From Chrysomallon squamiferum (taxonomy: Eukaryota; Mollusca; Gastropoda; Neomphalida; Peltospiridae): DNA of 62,500 nucleotides. Both the position numbers and the translations under genes were made by a program. Below are positions 34,962 to 48,236 of this stretch, piece after piece (position 1 is the first letter of the stretch; each line of letters starts with the position of its first letter). The notes under the pieces are model-generated. The model did no database searches. It saw nothing but the letters and a program-made list of their open reading frames with translations, and was not told the origin of the DNA. The stretch lies in the NCBI GenBank assembly GCA_012295275.1, contig CM022678.1, forward strand, positions 18,610,978 to 18,673,477. Reading direction: 5' to 3'.

Positions 34962-37136
34962 TCAACGCAGACGGCAGAGTTGGAGAAACACGTTAATTAG
35001 AAATAAACTGTAAAATGTGACGTCGTGTCTGACAACGCTGACGTGGTTAGCAGGACACGGCTCAGACTTAGCTCGTGCAGCACCTAAATAAATAGACAGA
35101 TAAGTGAATGAATGAATGAATAAAAAATACACACAACTATATATAAATACAGAGATACATATTCACAAATGTGTACATATATACGCTATTGTGTGAATGT
35201 GTGTTTGTGTGAAAGAGTGTGTTAGTGTGTCAGTTACCTCGTAATTTAGATAAAAGCGGTACAGTAGTTTGCCAGAACAAACACTGTCTGTATCGAAGTC
35301 CCTGTTGAGTTGAACTCTTCAGGTCAAGATCTAGATATTTGGTTTCTTCACCCGTGAACAGAGGCCAGTTAGTCGAGTTGGCAGCGTTATTGGGATCCCT
35401 GAAATATAATATCTTATTAGTTAACTTGTTGTCTGTATGAAGCATATAAAAACGCACACAAATACAAATTAATACATACCCCTAATTACATACAAACATA
35501 GATACGAAAATATAAGTGTGTGTCTCTCTCGCTCTGTGTATCTGTCTGTGGGTGTGTTTTGAATAAACACTAAGCCTAACAAGCAAAATTCCTGAAATCC
35601 CATCAAGTAAGCTTGTGTGTTACAAACATCCGTACGTAAAATCTTCCCTTATTAAACACAAATAAAACTACACTCACCCAGTTTTAGCAAAACTCGTCCA
35701 GTATTTTCGTACTTGTGTACTAACAGTTTTATCCTCTGTAGTAAACTTAAGTGTGTCGCTTCGCGTGTGTCCAAAAACTAACTCCAAGTCACAACTGTGT
35801 GTGACTCCCATGTATTCAGCATAGGGACAGACGGATGGTCTGTACTGAAGTGAGTACATGAAAACCTTGTTACCCAACTTTGAATACGCCGTCGCAAATT
35901 CTGAAGCTGGACAAACGAAAGCAAAATCCGAAAACAGTTTGTCTGACAGATCAAAATAGTCCTGTCTTTGAGAAGGTACGACTGACATTTCGTACTCGTT
36001 TATGATAGCAGGAACAAGAGTGAAGTCTCTGAGAAGAGTTGCTGTCGCGTTGACAGCTAAAAGAAATCCTTTTCGAAATGCGTTTCTGTTATCTGACTGT
36101 AAAAATACAGGACGTATGAAGAAAGAACCGTCATTTTTGTTCACTCCAATAATAACGCTGGTGTTTTTAACGTCTCCAGATTTAAGCATTTTTCTTGGAT
36201 CTGATTTGAGGAAATATTGGTCGACAATAGGAGCCCACGGAGTTGGGTTTCCTAAAGCTAATGTCAATTTTTGTTTTTCAGTTATACTTTGGGGACTGAT
36301 ATTTTTCATACAGCGAATCATGGCCACTTCTTTTTCTGAGGGACAACCCAGATCTTTCGCTAACTTCAGAGAAGTTGATTTTAAAGTAGACTGATCTACA
36401 GTAGCCCACAGTGCCTCTGAGGTCCCGCTCTGAATAATGGCGTACTGAAAGAGGTCACGTGAAAGGTGAGAAAACAGATGATGATTGACAGAAGCTGCGC
36501 CTGCGCTTTCACCAAAAAGTGAAATCTTTGCAGGATTTCCTCCGAAACGTTCTATGTTTTCATGAATCCACTTCAGTCCCAGAACCTGGTCCAGCATGCC
36601 CTGATTCCCGGGCGCTGCGTCACTTCCTGTGTAGAAGAATCCTAAAGCTCCGAGTCGATAGTTTATTGATGCCACTATGACGTCATTTTCAGCCGCTAAC
36701 AAGTCTCCTTGGTACACTCCTTCATTGATAGAACCTCTAGTGAAAGCGCCCCATATATCCACACAAGTGTTGATAAGTTATCGCCCTTGTTACCTGGAGT
36801 CCAGATGTTCAGGTACAAACAGTCTTCGTTGATTGTGTCCTTTAAACTCGGTATGCGAGAAGAATTTTGCACACAGGAATTTTTCGGAGTTGTAGCATTC
36901 AGGACTTCCTCGCCCCAGGCCACTGCAGGCTCTGGTCGCTTGAAACGAAGATCACCTAGCGGTGGTTTGGCGAAGGGAATTCCATAGAACGTGTTGATGG
37001 TTTTACCTAGAACTGTCTGCTGTATCCCTTCAACTTTACCGAGTGTTGTGTTCACTACTAGATTTTTTGTTAATATTTCTGCGACGAAGGAAAGGAAGAA
37101 TAATCCTGTCACAAATATCAAGATTATCAATGCCAT
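34962..37136 (-). pseudogene. Carboxylesterase unit 6, one-base deletion at the oxyanion loop
   Basis: Exons on the minus strand are 37136-35678 (1459 bp against 1460 in units 3, 5 and 7), 35398-35238 and 35083-34962. Near plus 36748-36755 the sequence GCGCCCCATATATCC replaces GCGCCTCCGTATATCC of other units. The frame is lost just after LVWIYG, within the oxyanion loop. The remainder is fully open, with GESAG, VNKNDGS (Asp as in unit 5), GVTHSCDLELVFG and an intact CRLR tail. The leader region is shortened by about 30 bp. A recent pseudogene, or a sequence error at the C run. Confidence 0.75.
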
Positions 37137-37193
37137 GGTTTGATCTGAAGAGAATGGAAATAAAATTAAATATTAGAATGGAAGAGGTAGATG

Positions 37194-37323
<130 letters not shown>

Positions 37324-38083
37324 AGGTAGATAGAGAGATAGACTTTCAAGTAAATATGTAGATATAGTGATAGACAGGCAGACAGAGATATACATATAGA
37401 CAGATTGATAGATATACTGAAAACTGAGAAAAAGGTGTAGACAGTTAGAGAGAGAAACAAAAGGAGATGGATACAGAAATAGTTTTTATTCGCAAATAAA
37501 TTCAAAAACTATTCAAATGAAAGGAAATCAGATATTTTTTCTATAAAGGATAAATTGGATTAGTCAAAGCCGATATTAAAAGAATGATTATATAATTCCA
37601 AAAACGTATCGAAAATGTAAATTCTCAATATCACAATGAAAAATAAATGTTTACTGTATTTTTTAATTTTATACTAATTTCCCTAGAAAAGGGTTGGACA
37701 ACCTTTGTAAAGCCAACCCCGAACTCACCATAAGTCACTGAACCCTACGTCCATGTTTTTCTCTCACAACCACGTCCCAACAAACTGTCACTTATTATAT
37801 CTTTGATACGTTCTAGTTTTATCGTTTTATATTATCTGTTTATCGGCCACTGCACTGACATCTTCGTATATCATATAATTAAAAAAAATATATAAAGAAA
37901 AATAAAATATTCCATCATTGAAAGGATACCAAATAAGAACAAGTTTCATACCTGACATCTACGTTTGACACCACACAGAACAATTTTCTATCAATGTTTT
38001 CGGTGACTCTGATGTGCTCACTTAAAACACGCTTTCCCAGAACGAATCTGAAATGTCGACATCCTAAGATGATCAGAACTTAC

Positions 38084-38147
38084 CTTCACACTTACTTCAA
38101 GAAGCGACGCATTCACCGACGAATACTCTCTCTGTTGTGGTATAAAA
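38084..38147 (-). promoter_or_regulatory. Unit 6 leader exon and strong TATA element
   Basis: CATTTTTATACCACAACAG gives the best TATA match of the array (38147-38141, minus strand). The donor GTGAAG/GTAAGTTC (exon end 38084) follows after only about 57 nt, so the leader exon appears about 30 nt shorter than in the other units. Confidence 0.5.
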
Positions 38148-38149
38148 AT

Positions 38150-38749
38150 GATCGAACAACCCGTGCACTTTTCTCACAGTGACAGGCAGCGAATAGTCAT
38201 GAAATAAATAAGAAGAAGAAAAACAAAATGAAAAGCAAAGACAGAAATCAAAAAGGTGTCTGACCTAAATACTGTAGATTCAAATGAACAGACGAACAAG
38301 CCCTCTAAGTAAATATTTGAGTGACAAAAATAGAATGATGATTCTTTATATCATAGCAAAGACCGATATCGTGTTTTTCTATATTATAGATATAAATATA
38401 TACACATACCCGGACTCATACACACTTAGACGTACACACAGGTTATCTACGTATGTGAACAAGATAACACAATATTCAGTGTTATTTTCCCTCTATGTAG
38501 GTATAACGTGACAGTTTCATAAACGACATATTTATCTTTATGTCTGCCTGAGCTGTTTTGTTTGGTAGATATTGCAGACGTATTCAGTAGCAGCTTAATT
38601 TGTTGTTCTTTATCTAGTCAGGGCTTTCAATCTGTCATTAGAAATGTCTGCAGGTTTGAATGTGTATTCATGTGTGAATCTGTGTTTATGTATTCATGTC
38701 TATATCTTTGTGTCGATGCGTTTTTTTATATATATATATATATATATAC

Positions 38750-38781
<32 letters not shown>

Positions 38782-39511
38782 GCGTTTATTTTCAAGTCTG
38801 TTTTTCTCTGCGTTAACGTTATGGATACATCTGTATTTATGTGTTTGTGCCAGTTTGTCTGTGTGTATCTGTGTTCGTGAGTATGTACTATTCATGACAA
38901 AGAAATTAAATGTAACTTCCATCCATTTACTTATATAGAAATACGGTCATATATATATATATATCAAGAGAAAAAAGAAAGATCTCTGATTCTACAGCCT
39001 CGTCTCAAACTAAAAATCAGGACAGATGATTTGTTTATCTTCTCCATCATGAAATATCGTGTGTGAATTACGGGAATATTAACTGTCTTCTGTTTCGTTT
39101 CATCACTATCTCATTTCGTATTTCCTACAATGTCACAAACATTAAAGATCCATTTTGTACGTTTAGTTTTCCTTAACGGTAATATTTAACATTCACCAGA
39201 GACATATTCAGCTAAGAATAGCATATTTGATACTGAGAAAACGAATTTTCACTTAAGCATATCGAGATATAAAAACATTTTCAGCTAAATATAACAGGTA
39301 TAACGTACTTAATTTTATTAAAGATAATTTCAACAACGTATTAAATGTTTTTATAACATTAAACAGATACTGAACTAAGTATAATATTATTAATATTCAC
39401 AAAACACATCTTCATCTAATAATCTGATATTTAACGTTTTCAAATACGTTTTCAACCATGTAAGAATACATGTCTGTCAGTAAATATCATCCGAGAACTT
39501 TGTATGTGACA
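38150..39511. other. Spacer between units 6 and 7
   Basis: A conserved spacer with a TA/CATA microsatellite at 38728-38785. No gene beyond spacer homology. Confidence 0.55.
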
Positions 39512-39676
39512 TCAACGCAGACGGCAGACTTGGAGAAAGATGGTAATAAGAAATAAACTGTAAAATGTGACTTCGTTTCTGAGAGCGCTGACGTGGTTAG
39601 CACGACACGGCTCACAATCAGCTCGTGCAGCATCTGAATAAATAGACAGATAAGTAAATGAATGAATGAATAAAAA

Positions 39677-39708
<32 letters not shown>

Positions 39709-39791
39709 ACATATATATATATAGACAAAGATATACCTTCATAAATTTGTACATATATGTTTTAATAAATAAGGAAACTACTAGATTATAT

Positions 39792-39838
<47 letters not shown>

Positions 39839-42202
39839 TAGATATAGATATAGATATAGATATATGTATGTATGTATATAGATAGATAGATATAGATATA
39901 TCTATGTATGTATATAGGTAGATAGGTATAGATACAGATATATACAGATATTTACATCTGCGCATGAATGTGATGGAGTGCCCATGCTTGCGTGTGTTTG
40001 TATCTATGTGCTTGTGTTTGTGTGTGTGTGTCTGTGTGAGTGTGTCAGTTACCTCGTAATTTAGTTAAAAGTGGTACAGTAAAAAACCTGAATAAATAGA
40101 CAGATAAGTGAATGAATGAATGAATAAAATATACACACAACTATATATAAATACAGAGATATACATTCACAAATGTGTACATATATACGTTATTGTGTGA
40201 ATGTGTGTTTGTGTGAAACAGTGCGTTAGTGTGTCAGTTACCTCGTAATTTAGTTAAAAGCGGTACAGTAGTTTGCCAAAACAAACACTGTCTGTATCGA
40301 AGTCCCTGTTGTGTTGAACTGTTCAGGTTAATATCTAGATATTTGGTTTCTTCACTCGTGAACAGAGGCCAGTTAGTCGAGTCGACAGCGTTATTGGGAT
40401 CCCTGAAACATAATATATTATTAGTTAATTTTTCTGTGTATGAAGCATATAAAACCCACACAAATACAAACTAACACGTAGTTTTAATTACATATAAAAA
40501 TACATAAAAAAATACATACATATACATAAATATTCATATATATACATATACAAATATACGTACATACAAACATATATATATTTATACATCGTGTATGGCT
40601 CTCTGTGTGTGTGTGTCTCAGTGAGTGTTTTGAATAAAGTCTAAGCCTAACAAGCAAATAATTTAAAATATTCCTGTAATCCCATCAAAACAACTTGTGT
40701 CTTACAAACTTCCATTATAAAAATAAATAAAACTACACTCACCCAGTTTTAGCAAAGCTCGTCCAGTATTTTCGTACTTGTGTACTAACAGTTTTATCCT
40801 CTGTAGTAAACTTGAATGAATCGCTTCGAGTGTGTCCAAAAACTAACTCCAAGTCACAAGTGTGTGTGACACCCATGTATTCATCATAGGGACAGACGGA
40901 TGGTCTGTACTGAAGTGAGTACATGAAAACCTTGTTACCCAACTTTGAATAGGACGTCGCAAATTCTGAAGCTGGACAAACGAAAGCAAAATCCGCAAAC
41001 AGTTTGTCTGACAGATCGAAATAAACCTGTCTTTGAGAAGGTACCATGGACAATTCGTACTCGTTTATGATAGCAGGAACAAGAGTCAAGTCTCTCAGAA
41101 GAGCTGCTGTCGCGTTGACAGCTAAAAGAAATCCTTTTCGAAATGTGGCTCTGCTGTCTGGTGTTGGAAATAAACGCCACATGAAGACAGAACCTTCATT
41201 TTTGTTCACTCCAATAATAATGCTGGTGTTTTTAACGTCTCCAGCTTCAAGCATTTTTCTTGGATCTGATTTGAGAAAATATTGGTCGACAACAGGAGCC
41301 CATGGAGTTAGGTTAGTTAGAGATAGTGTTTGTTGTTTTTGAATTATTCTTTCAGGATCGATATTTTTCATACACCGAATCATGTCGACTTCTTTTTCTG
41401 AAGGACAATCCAGATCTTTCGCTAACTTCAGAGATGTTGACTTTAAAGTAGACGGATCTACAGTAGCCCACAGTGCCTCCGAGGACCCGCTCTGAATAAT
41501 GGCGTACTGAAAGAGATCACGGGAAAGGTGAGAAAACAGATGATGATTGACAGAAGCTGCGCCTGAGCTTCCACCGATAAGTGAAATTTGTTCTCGATTT
41601 CCTCCGAAACGTTCTATGTTTTCATGAATCCACTTCAGTCCCAGAACCTGGTCCAGCATGCCCTGATTCCCGGGCGCTGCGTCACTTCCTGTGTAGAAGA
41701 ATCCTAAAGCTCCGAGTCGATAGTTGATTGCCGCGACTATGACTTCATTTTCGGCCGCTAAGTAATCTCCTTGTGAGGGAAGTCTGTTAACAGAACCTTT
41801 AGTGAAAGCGCCCCCGTGTATCCATACAAGAGTTGATAAATTATCGCCCTTCTTTCCTGGAGTCCAGATGTTCAGGTACAAACAGTCTTCACTTATTGTC
41901 TCGTTTATACCCGGTGTGGCAGACAGATCTTGCATGCAGGAATTTTTCGGAGTTGTAGCATTCTTGACTTCCTCGCCCCAGGCCACTGCAGGCTCTGGTC
42001 TCTTGAATCGAAGATCACCTAGCGGTGGTTTGGCGAAGGGAATTCCATAGAACGTGTTGATGGTTTTACCCAGAACTGTCTGCTGTATCCCTTCAACTTG
42101 ACCGAGTGTTGTGTTTACTACTGGATTTTCTGTTGATATTTCTGCGACGAAGGAAAGGTAGAGTAATCCTGTCGCAAATAAACTGAATGATAGTTCTGTC
42201 AT
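39512..42202 (-). CDS. Carboxylesterase unit 7, intact, divergent nucleophile elbow
   Basis: Exons on the minus strand are 42202-40743, 40402-40242 and 39633-39512, all open. The N-terminus (TELSFSLFATGLLYLSF) differs from the MALII/MTLII start of the other units. The serine elbow region reads QISLIGGSSGAASVN, so Ser211 sits in GGSSG instead of GESAG. Glu336 (VNKNEGS) and His447 (GVTHTCDLELVFG) are present. The acyl-pocket-side segment IIQKQQTLSLTNLTPW matches unit 1, while WRLFPTPDSRATFRKGF matches unit 2. The tail exon ends CRLR. Predicted length is about 580 residues. It is the first unit of the array in the direction of transcription. Confidence 0.88.
39790..39950. repeat. (GATA)n microsatellite in the last intron of unit 7
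   Basis: (GATA)/(GATATA) tandem units between exons 2 and 3 of unit 7. Confidence 0.93.
40046..40140 (-). repeat. Duplicated fragment of unit 7 exon 2 end and donor
   Basis: Bases from CAGTTACCTCGTAATTTAGT to GGTACAGTA repeat the last roughly 30 bp of exon 2 and its donor (compare 40236-40270). They are followed at once by the CCTGAATAAATAGACAG block that normally abuts exon 3. A rearranged remnant and not an exon. Confidence 0.7.
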
Positions 42203-42501
42203 CTTGTACTGAAAAACCAGAAAACAGTTGATTATATTACTGCCTTTTCTTGAATCCGTTGAAAATAATGTAAGACAGACAGACGTAACTACATCATTTG
42301 CTTTTCTCTGAGTGTTTAGAATGATAGATAGTCACTTTTATAGCTTTTGAAAACCATTGGTTAAGTAAAAATATTCATGCATAGATACAGATATAAATCA
42401 CTTAGATAAGTTAAAGTGTATCCATATGTATATATCTGTGTGTGTTGTGTGTGTTGATACCTAATCGTGTACAAGCAAGTATTAATGTTTAAACGTGTCT
42501 C

Positions 42502-42508
42502 AGAGAGA

Positions 42509-42603
<95 letters not shown>
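42502..42603. repeat. (GA)n in the 5' intron of esterase unit 7
   Basis: A dinucleotide array, here 300 bp from the start codon instead of 60-90 bp, followed by (TA)n at 42635-42666. Confidence 0.95.
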
Positions 42604-42606
<3 letters not shown>

Positions 42607-42631
42607 GAACTGATCAATTGAAAATGTAAAG

Positions 42632-42670
<39 letters not shown>

Positions 42671-42746
42671 GATAGATAGATATAGATATATATGGTAGTT
42701 ATAATAAATTTCGAATGGCGTTATCCAAACATTTTCAAAAGCTTAC

Positions 42747-42840
42747 CTGTTACACAAAATAAGTTCTTTCAACAAGGAATGAAAATGAACAAAACTATTC
42801 GTGTATTGAGGACAACCTTCTTGCCTGTTGTGTATAAATA
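42747..42840 (-). promoter_or_regulatory. Unit 7 leader exon and TATA element
   Basis: TATTTATACACAACAGG (42840-42833, minus strand) lies 86 nt before the donor GTAACAG/GTAAGC (exon end 42747). The acceptor TTTTTCAG just before the start codon (about 42209) would complete the 5' intron. Confidence 0.5.
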
Positions 42841-42849
42841 TGTTCTACT

Positions 42850-43029
42850 GATACCATGGAAGTTCAGCTCACCTCGCTTTTATTTTCTTCTGTCACAAAG
42901 GTTTTATGATTCAGTGAGTAATCATGAAAAGCTACTTCTATCACAAGCTGTACCAACTGCCGAGTGTAATCAGACAACTATAAAAAAAAAAAAAAAAAAA
43001 AAAAAATAACAGAAGTAGGGATTAATAAG

Positions 43030-43060
<31 letters not shown>

Positions 43061-43380
43061 ATTCTTCTGATCTCAATACTCCAGATTTCAATGAACACGT
43101 TTTTGTAATCCGATATAAAACATATTGCTTAATAATGAAATAAATCAAATAATAAAAAATCCAGAGTGTTTTTTTTTTTTTAGTATTATTTGTAAGTGTT
43201 AACCGGTGTTGCATGTTAACGGCTGATATGGTGTTTGTGTTTTGTAGACGTACAATTCGAGGAAGAAAAAGAAACAAAAACAACGAGTATATTTTATTAT
43301 GCATGATATTCATTTATTTATGTATTCATCTATTCATTATATTATATTATATTATATTATATTGTATTGTATTATATTAT

Positions 43381-43412
<32 letters not shown>

Positions 43413-44297
43413 TTTGTTACATTATTTATTTTATTTATTATTACAGGTAATTGTTTCCTATTTCCAACTAATTTTGTTTAATCGGAACATACACAGCTCA
43501 GTGTTCTAATTAGAGTTATTTCCCTTGCACTATATATATATATAATACATTATTAACACCTTTCTTTCGACTGGCTCGCGTTCGATGTGATACTTTATTA
43601 GCTAGACACTTGAAAAGGTGTTAAAATTTGCTTAAAATCCACATTAAAATTGATACGCTTCGTTTCACTTGCAGTCAATGGGCTTTCTTCACAGGCAGTA
43701 TTATACTGAGTGAAAAAAATGAATGTGCTAATCGGAGCAAGCTGTTGTAAAGGACAAGCACGCTCTCTGACACAGGCAGGTGGGCGTGTCTGTCGCTGAA
43801 AGGTCACAGAGTGTTGTGGGTACATTTATGTATGTGCGAACATGTGTACTTATTACGTGGGTACGTATATGTTGTCTATTTACATATGCATTTGGTGTTG
43901 GTTTGAATGTAATTGCACAGGTATTTTATATTTGGTACTTGTCCAGGTGTGAAAGTGAGGTTATGTATGTGTTAAAATAAATACGTGAAAATTTGAGTAA
44001 AATATGTGATACATATGATTAACTCAGGAAACTAGCAATACAGTGACTAAAAGTAGATCATTTTCTGAAAGGTTCCAGTAATTATACATATTTCATGTTA
44101 ATACATGTTTCCTGTAATACACACACACACACATACTCACACACCCATACACATACGCACAGACGTAATAATGCTCATGCTAGGATAGATACATACATAC
44201 CCGCATACATACATACATACATGAAATATGCACCCATACATACCTACACAGATAAATAAACATACAGATGCATGCATGTATGCATAGATATATACCT

Positions 44298-44363
<66 letters not shown>

Positions 44364-44390
44364 TTACAGACATACGTACATACATACATA
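42850..44390. other. Intergenic, low-complexity and AT-rich
   Basis: Two poly-A runs at 42980-43006 and 43030-43058, (TTATA)n/(TTTA)n at 43340-43420, then unique sequence, TACA repeats and a (TA)n run at 44310-44360. No supported gene on either strand. Confidence 0.6.
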
Positions 44391-44585
44391 TTGTCTTGAA
44401 GGCCTAACGGTAACGTCATCAGCCTTCGATCTGCGGGCGAATGGGTGTCATACGTTCGAGTCTCGTCAGCGGCATCTGACGGGTTTGTGAGGTCATGATT
44501 GGACTTTGTCCTCCTGCGCCAGTGCGTTCCCGAATATTGTCTGTGTATTCAGACACACATAAGACAGAGAATATTCAAAATTCTA
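44391..44585 (+). mobile_element. tRNA-derived SINE-like element, copy A (best preserved)
   Basis: An A-box-like GGCCTAACGGTAACG (44401) and a B-box GTTCGAGTC (44454) occur at tRNA-like spacing. A non-tRNA body follows (AGCGGCATCTGACGGGTTTG, GTGCGTTCCCGAATATTGTC) and then a (TACA)n tail. Two diverged relatives occur in this window (46215-46375 and 55160-55240). The tRNA-like head does not fold into a clear cloverleaf with a normal anticodon arm, so it is not called as a tRNA gene. Confidence 0.6.
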
Positions 44586-44589
44586 AAAA

Positions 44590-45610
44590 TTACATATATA
44601 CATACATACATACATACATACATACAAGCATACATACATACATATATATAAACACGTAAAAAACACACACACACACACACATACATATTATATATACATA
44701 CAAATATAAGTAAACAAAATAATAATAAATACAAAAAATATAAAATCTCCCCATAAAAAAAAACAATAAAACCAAAAACCAACAACAAAAGAAAACGACA
44801 GAATATTACTAGTATAATTACAGAGTAAGAGAAAAAAGAAAGCAAAAAAAAAAAAAAAAAAAAAAAAAAGAAAAAGAATAAGAAATAAAAAAAAGTATAA
44901 AAGAAAAAAATGAAAAAGAAAAAAAAGAAAAGAAAAATAAAGTAAAAACATCTTTTCAGTAAAATCTGTTTTTTCTGTTTCTTACATTTTTTTAAATCAA
45001 TATTTACGATTTCTTTCTCCATCCTGTAACCAGCTTCTCATTGACGAAACGGTCCGTTGTTCTTTTTGTTGTTCACTCCATAATTCCATCTACGTCTCGT
45101 ACTCGGTGTTAATGGATCATTCGTCATTGTACACTGCGGTCTGTATCTCGTTCACAGATACCATTAGCAAGTTTCAGACAAAGCCACATATCTCGCTCTT
45201 TCGCGTTACAGTTCGTCAAAAAGAATTCCACACAGAAAATAATAATGAGATGCAGTCTCAGATCTGTACGATATTCTGAAAGATATTTAAAAACAGAAAG
45301 ATTGCTGGAAAACAGAATTTTTTTTTTTTTTTTTTTTTTTTTTATGCTAACGATTTGCACTGTGTTCAACGATTCAGAAGATAAACTCTTAATGTAAATA
45401 TTTGTTGGCGATCATCTTGAAGGAGTTTTGTATAACATGTTTCATTTAAAGGAATATCGTTAGGTGTGATTATTTTTGTTATACACGTCAGCATGTACAA
45501 TGTTATATGAGGAAGTAGCGATGACTAACGTGTACTATGTTACATAATATAAGTGTTCTCTGTACAGCTGGGATTTCTATCAGGTAAGAGTGTTATTATT
45601 ATTATTGTTG

Positions 45611-45642
<32 letters not shown>

Positions 45643-46210
45643 TTTAATTTTTTTTTTTTTTTTTTTTTTGCTCTTTTGTTGTTGTTTTTTTTACCAGAAG
45701 CAAGATAAAATTTGATATGCGTATCATAAAAAATACACAACGTATAAAAATATATAAAATTTTTGCAAAAAATATATGCATATTATATACACACATATGC
45801 ACATATACCAGTAATAAATAAATTTAAAAATAAAGAAAAGTTTAAAAAATAATAATAATGACAAACAAAAACAGATCAATGAAAAAGAAAACTCATACAT
45901 CCATTCGTACATACAGTCATACAGGCATACACACTTACACATTCACACACATACATGCATATACAAACACACGTAAAAACCATCATATACATGCGTGTAC
46001 ACAAGCATAAATTCACATAGATACATACATACACTAACGTATACGTACGTACATACACAGACATGTACAGACAGTCAGATGAACAAAGACTGATTAATAC
46101 ATTTCCCCAAAAGCAAAATATTAAAAACACGCAAAAGTGAGGAAAGAAAAGAACGGCGTGTTTCGTGTGAAATGATTGTTTAATGAGAGATCGTTTCAAG
46201 TTTTCTCTGG
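44590..46210. other. Intergenic, A-rich and microsatellite sequence
   Basis: (TACA)n at 44595-44650, A-rich sequence with poly-A at 44846-44870, poly-T at 45318-45342, an (ATT)n/poly-T block at 45594-45670, and TACA/CACA repeats at 45890-46060. The unique patch at 45000-45300 shows no convincing frame. Confidence 0.6.
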
Positions 46211-46214
46211 TCAG

Positions 46215-46375
46215 TTATGACGTCTAAATTCTGAGTGCAGACAACTGGGTGTCATACGTCCTAGTGTTGTCAACGCCATCTGACAGGGTTTGTGACGTCA
46301 TAATTGTACGTCGTCCTTCTGTGCCGTTGTGTTCCCGAATAGTGTCTTTGTGCAGAGTCTAACCAGACTGCAGAA
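46215..46375 (+). mobile_element. SINE-like element, copy B (diverged)
   Basis: Shares GGGTGTCATACGT, CGCCATCTGACAGGGTTTGT, GTGACGTCATAATT and GTGTTCCCGAATAGTGTC with copy A in the same order. The B-box is decayed (GTCCTAGTG). It is followed by a (CA)n microsatellite at 46398-46442. Confidence 0.55.
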
Positions 46376-46393
46376 TATTCATTCATAAATATA

Positions 46394-46445
<52 letters not shown>

Positions 46446-46840
46446 AAGATTCATATACATACAACAGAATGTTCGTTCCTAAAAACACGCCTCCACAAGA
46501 ATAACAAATACACTCAGATATAAAACAGAAATGAAGAAGTTCATAGCGCTTATCGGGAAGCAGAGATTACCCTCGGAACAGTTTGACGTCCGCACCTGGT
46601 AAGGGGAAAATGGGTTCAGTATTACACCCTGACTGTCGAGAAGCGATTCATGAAACTTAAGACTCTACCGTAACCATAGTTTCTGGGTTTTTTTTTTTTT
46701 TTTTTCTTCTTCTTTTTTTTTTATGTAATTAATTTATAACCTATTATATTTTCTGTACACACTCATTCATCAGATGCTTAACATCTCCCATTAATTATAC
46801 GCATCGATTTAATTAGCACGATTGAGAAATGGGAACGTCA

Positions 46841-47228
46841 GGAAAATGGCGGCTCGTTGTGTTTGCCAATCGATGCTGCACGCGGAAGCTGAACGTTGGA
46901 ACCGTGCATCTGTCTGTCTTCCATTGACCGAAGATAATTTGATATTTTATGACAAGACATTTAATTATTGCTAAGCCTCAGTCTCTGTCACTGTGTCAAC
47001 CAATCCCGCAAACGTTCTCTGAACTGAAATGCTTTGTATTGGACACGATACATTCACCTTAAACTTTTGAAGTGCGCTTTTGGGGTTTTTCGATCGAAAC
47101 AAACAAAAGACTGTGTAGTGCTGATGGTTTGGCTCAGACGAGTACCCAGGGTAAAGTGCACGTGTATTTTTAACTGTTATAACCTGTTGCAAAACTGATG
47201 TGATTCTTTTGTTCTGAAGTGTACGTCG
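46841..47228 (+). promoter_or_regulatory. Candidate promoter and leader exon for the PstS-receptor cyclase gene
   Basis: A GC-richer island in AT-rich surroundings with AAAATGGCGGC (a YY1-type initiator, 46843-46853) and two CCAAT boxes (about 46866 and 47000). A GTGAGT donor-like site at 47229-47234 could splice to the acceptor at 48442 in front of the start codon. Known motif classes, inferred use; the downstream gene is 1.2 kb away. Confidence 0.35.
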
Positions 47229-47234
47229 GTGAGT

Positions 47235-47673
47235 GATATTTGAGTTCGTAACGTGACCGATTTCTGAGTAAAATATAACAGTGATAGCCAGGAATTGTGT
47301 GTATATGTTTCAGAAATTACAAGCTTCTGTTTTTTTAAAATTTAAAATTATTTGTTTATCTGAAGAACACAGAGTTTATCCGGTTTGCTGTAATTAAGAG
47401 AACGTCTCTGTTTAGATATAACTCAAGTGGGTTGTTGTTGAAATATAACAGTCGTTTTGAAAATTAAATTTAAAACTTGTACAGTTATCTCTTCAGAACT
47501 GTCACTGTGTCTTTCAAACTTGTCATTTATTTCCTGTTTTCCTTTGTTTGGTTTGTTTTGTTTTATTTTATTTATTATTTAATTGTTTCGTGATTTTTAA
47601 TTTATTTTTAATTTAATTTTTTTTTTTTTTCTCATTATTCCTTATTGATTTACTTACTTATTTAATTACTCAT

Positions 47674-47704
<31 letters not shown>

Positions 47705-48196
47705 TCTATACAGTTTAGTCCAGTTTAGTCTAGACTAGTCTAACGTAGTTTTGTTTTATTTATTTATTTGTATTTGTTTCTATTTTATTTTATTTCTTTC
47801 TAATTTCAAAAAAAAAAACGGGTGACATTGTATATGTAAACTTTAAAAAAAGTAAATGAATAAATCAGTAAATAAATAAATAATTATATAAAAAATATAT
47901 ATAACTGACATATTTATCGTTCGTTGCTCGGAATTTATCAAAAGAATCGCATGAATACTCATTGAAAGACCCGCACAGCACTTCCACTGCGGAAATCAAA
48001 TGTGAATTGATTTTGAACAATTGTACAGCAGTGCCACTCGTATGATTTTAAAGATTTATTTTGATTTTGTATTTGGATTAAAAAACTGGGATGTGCATAA
48101 CTAACTCTGTTATTTGTTTTGTTATTTATAACACAAAATAATTTAGGTAATAATATATTTATCTATTATTTTGTTATTTATTTATTTATTTAGTCT

Positions 48197-48236
<40 letters not shown>

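Noticed and set aside
44400-44475. A functional tRNA gene
   Set aside because: A- and B-box-like motifs are present, but no proper anticodon arm or acceptor stem could be drawn, and diverged copies with a shared non-tRNA body point to a SINE.
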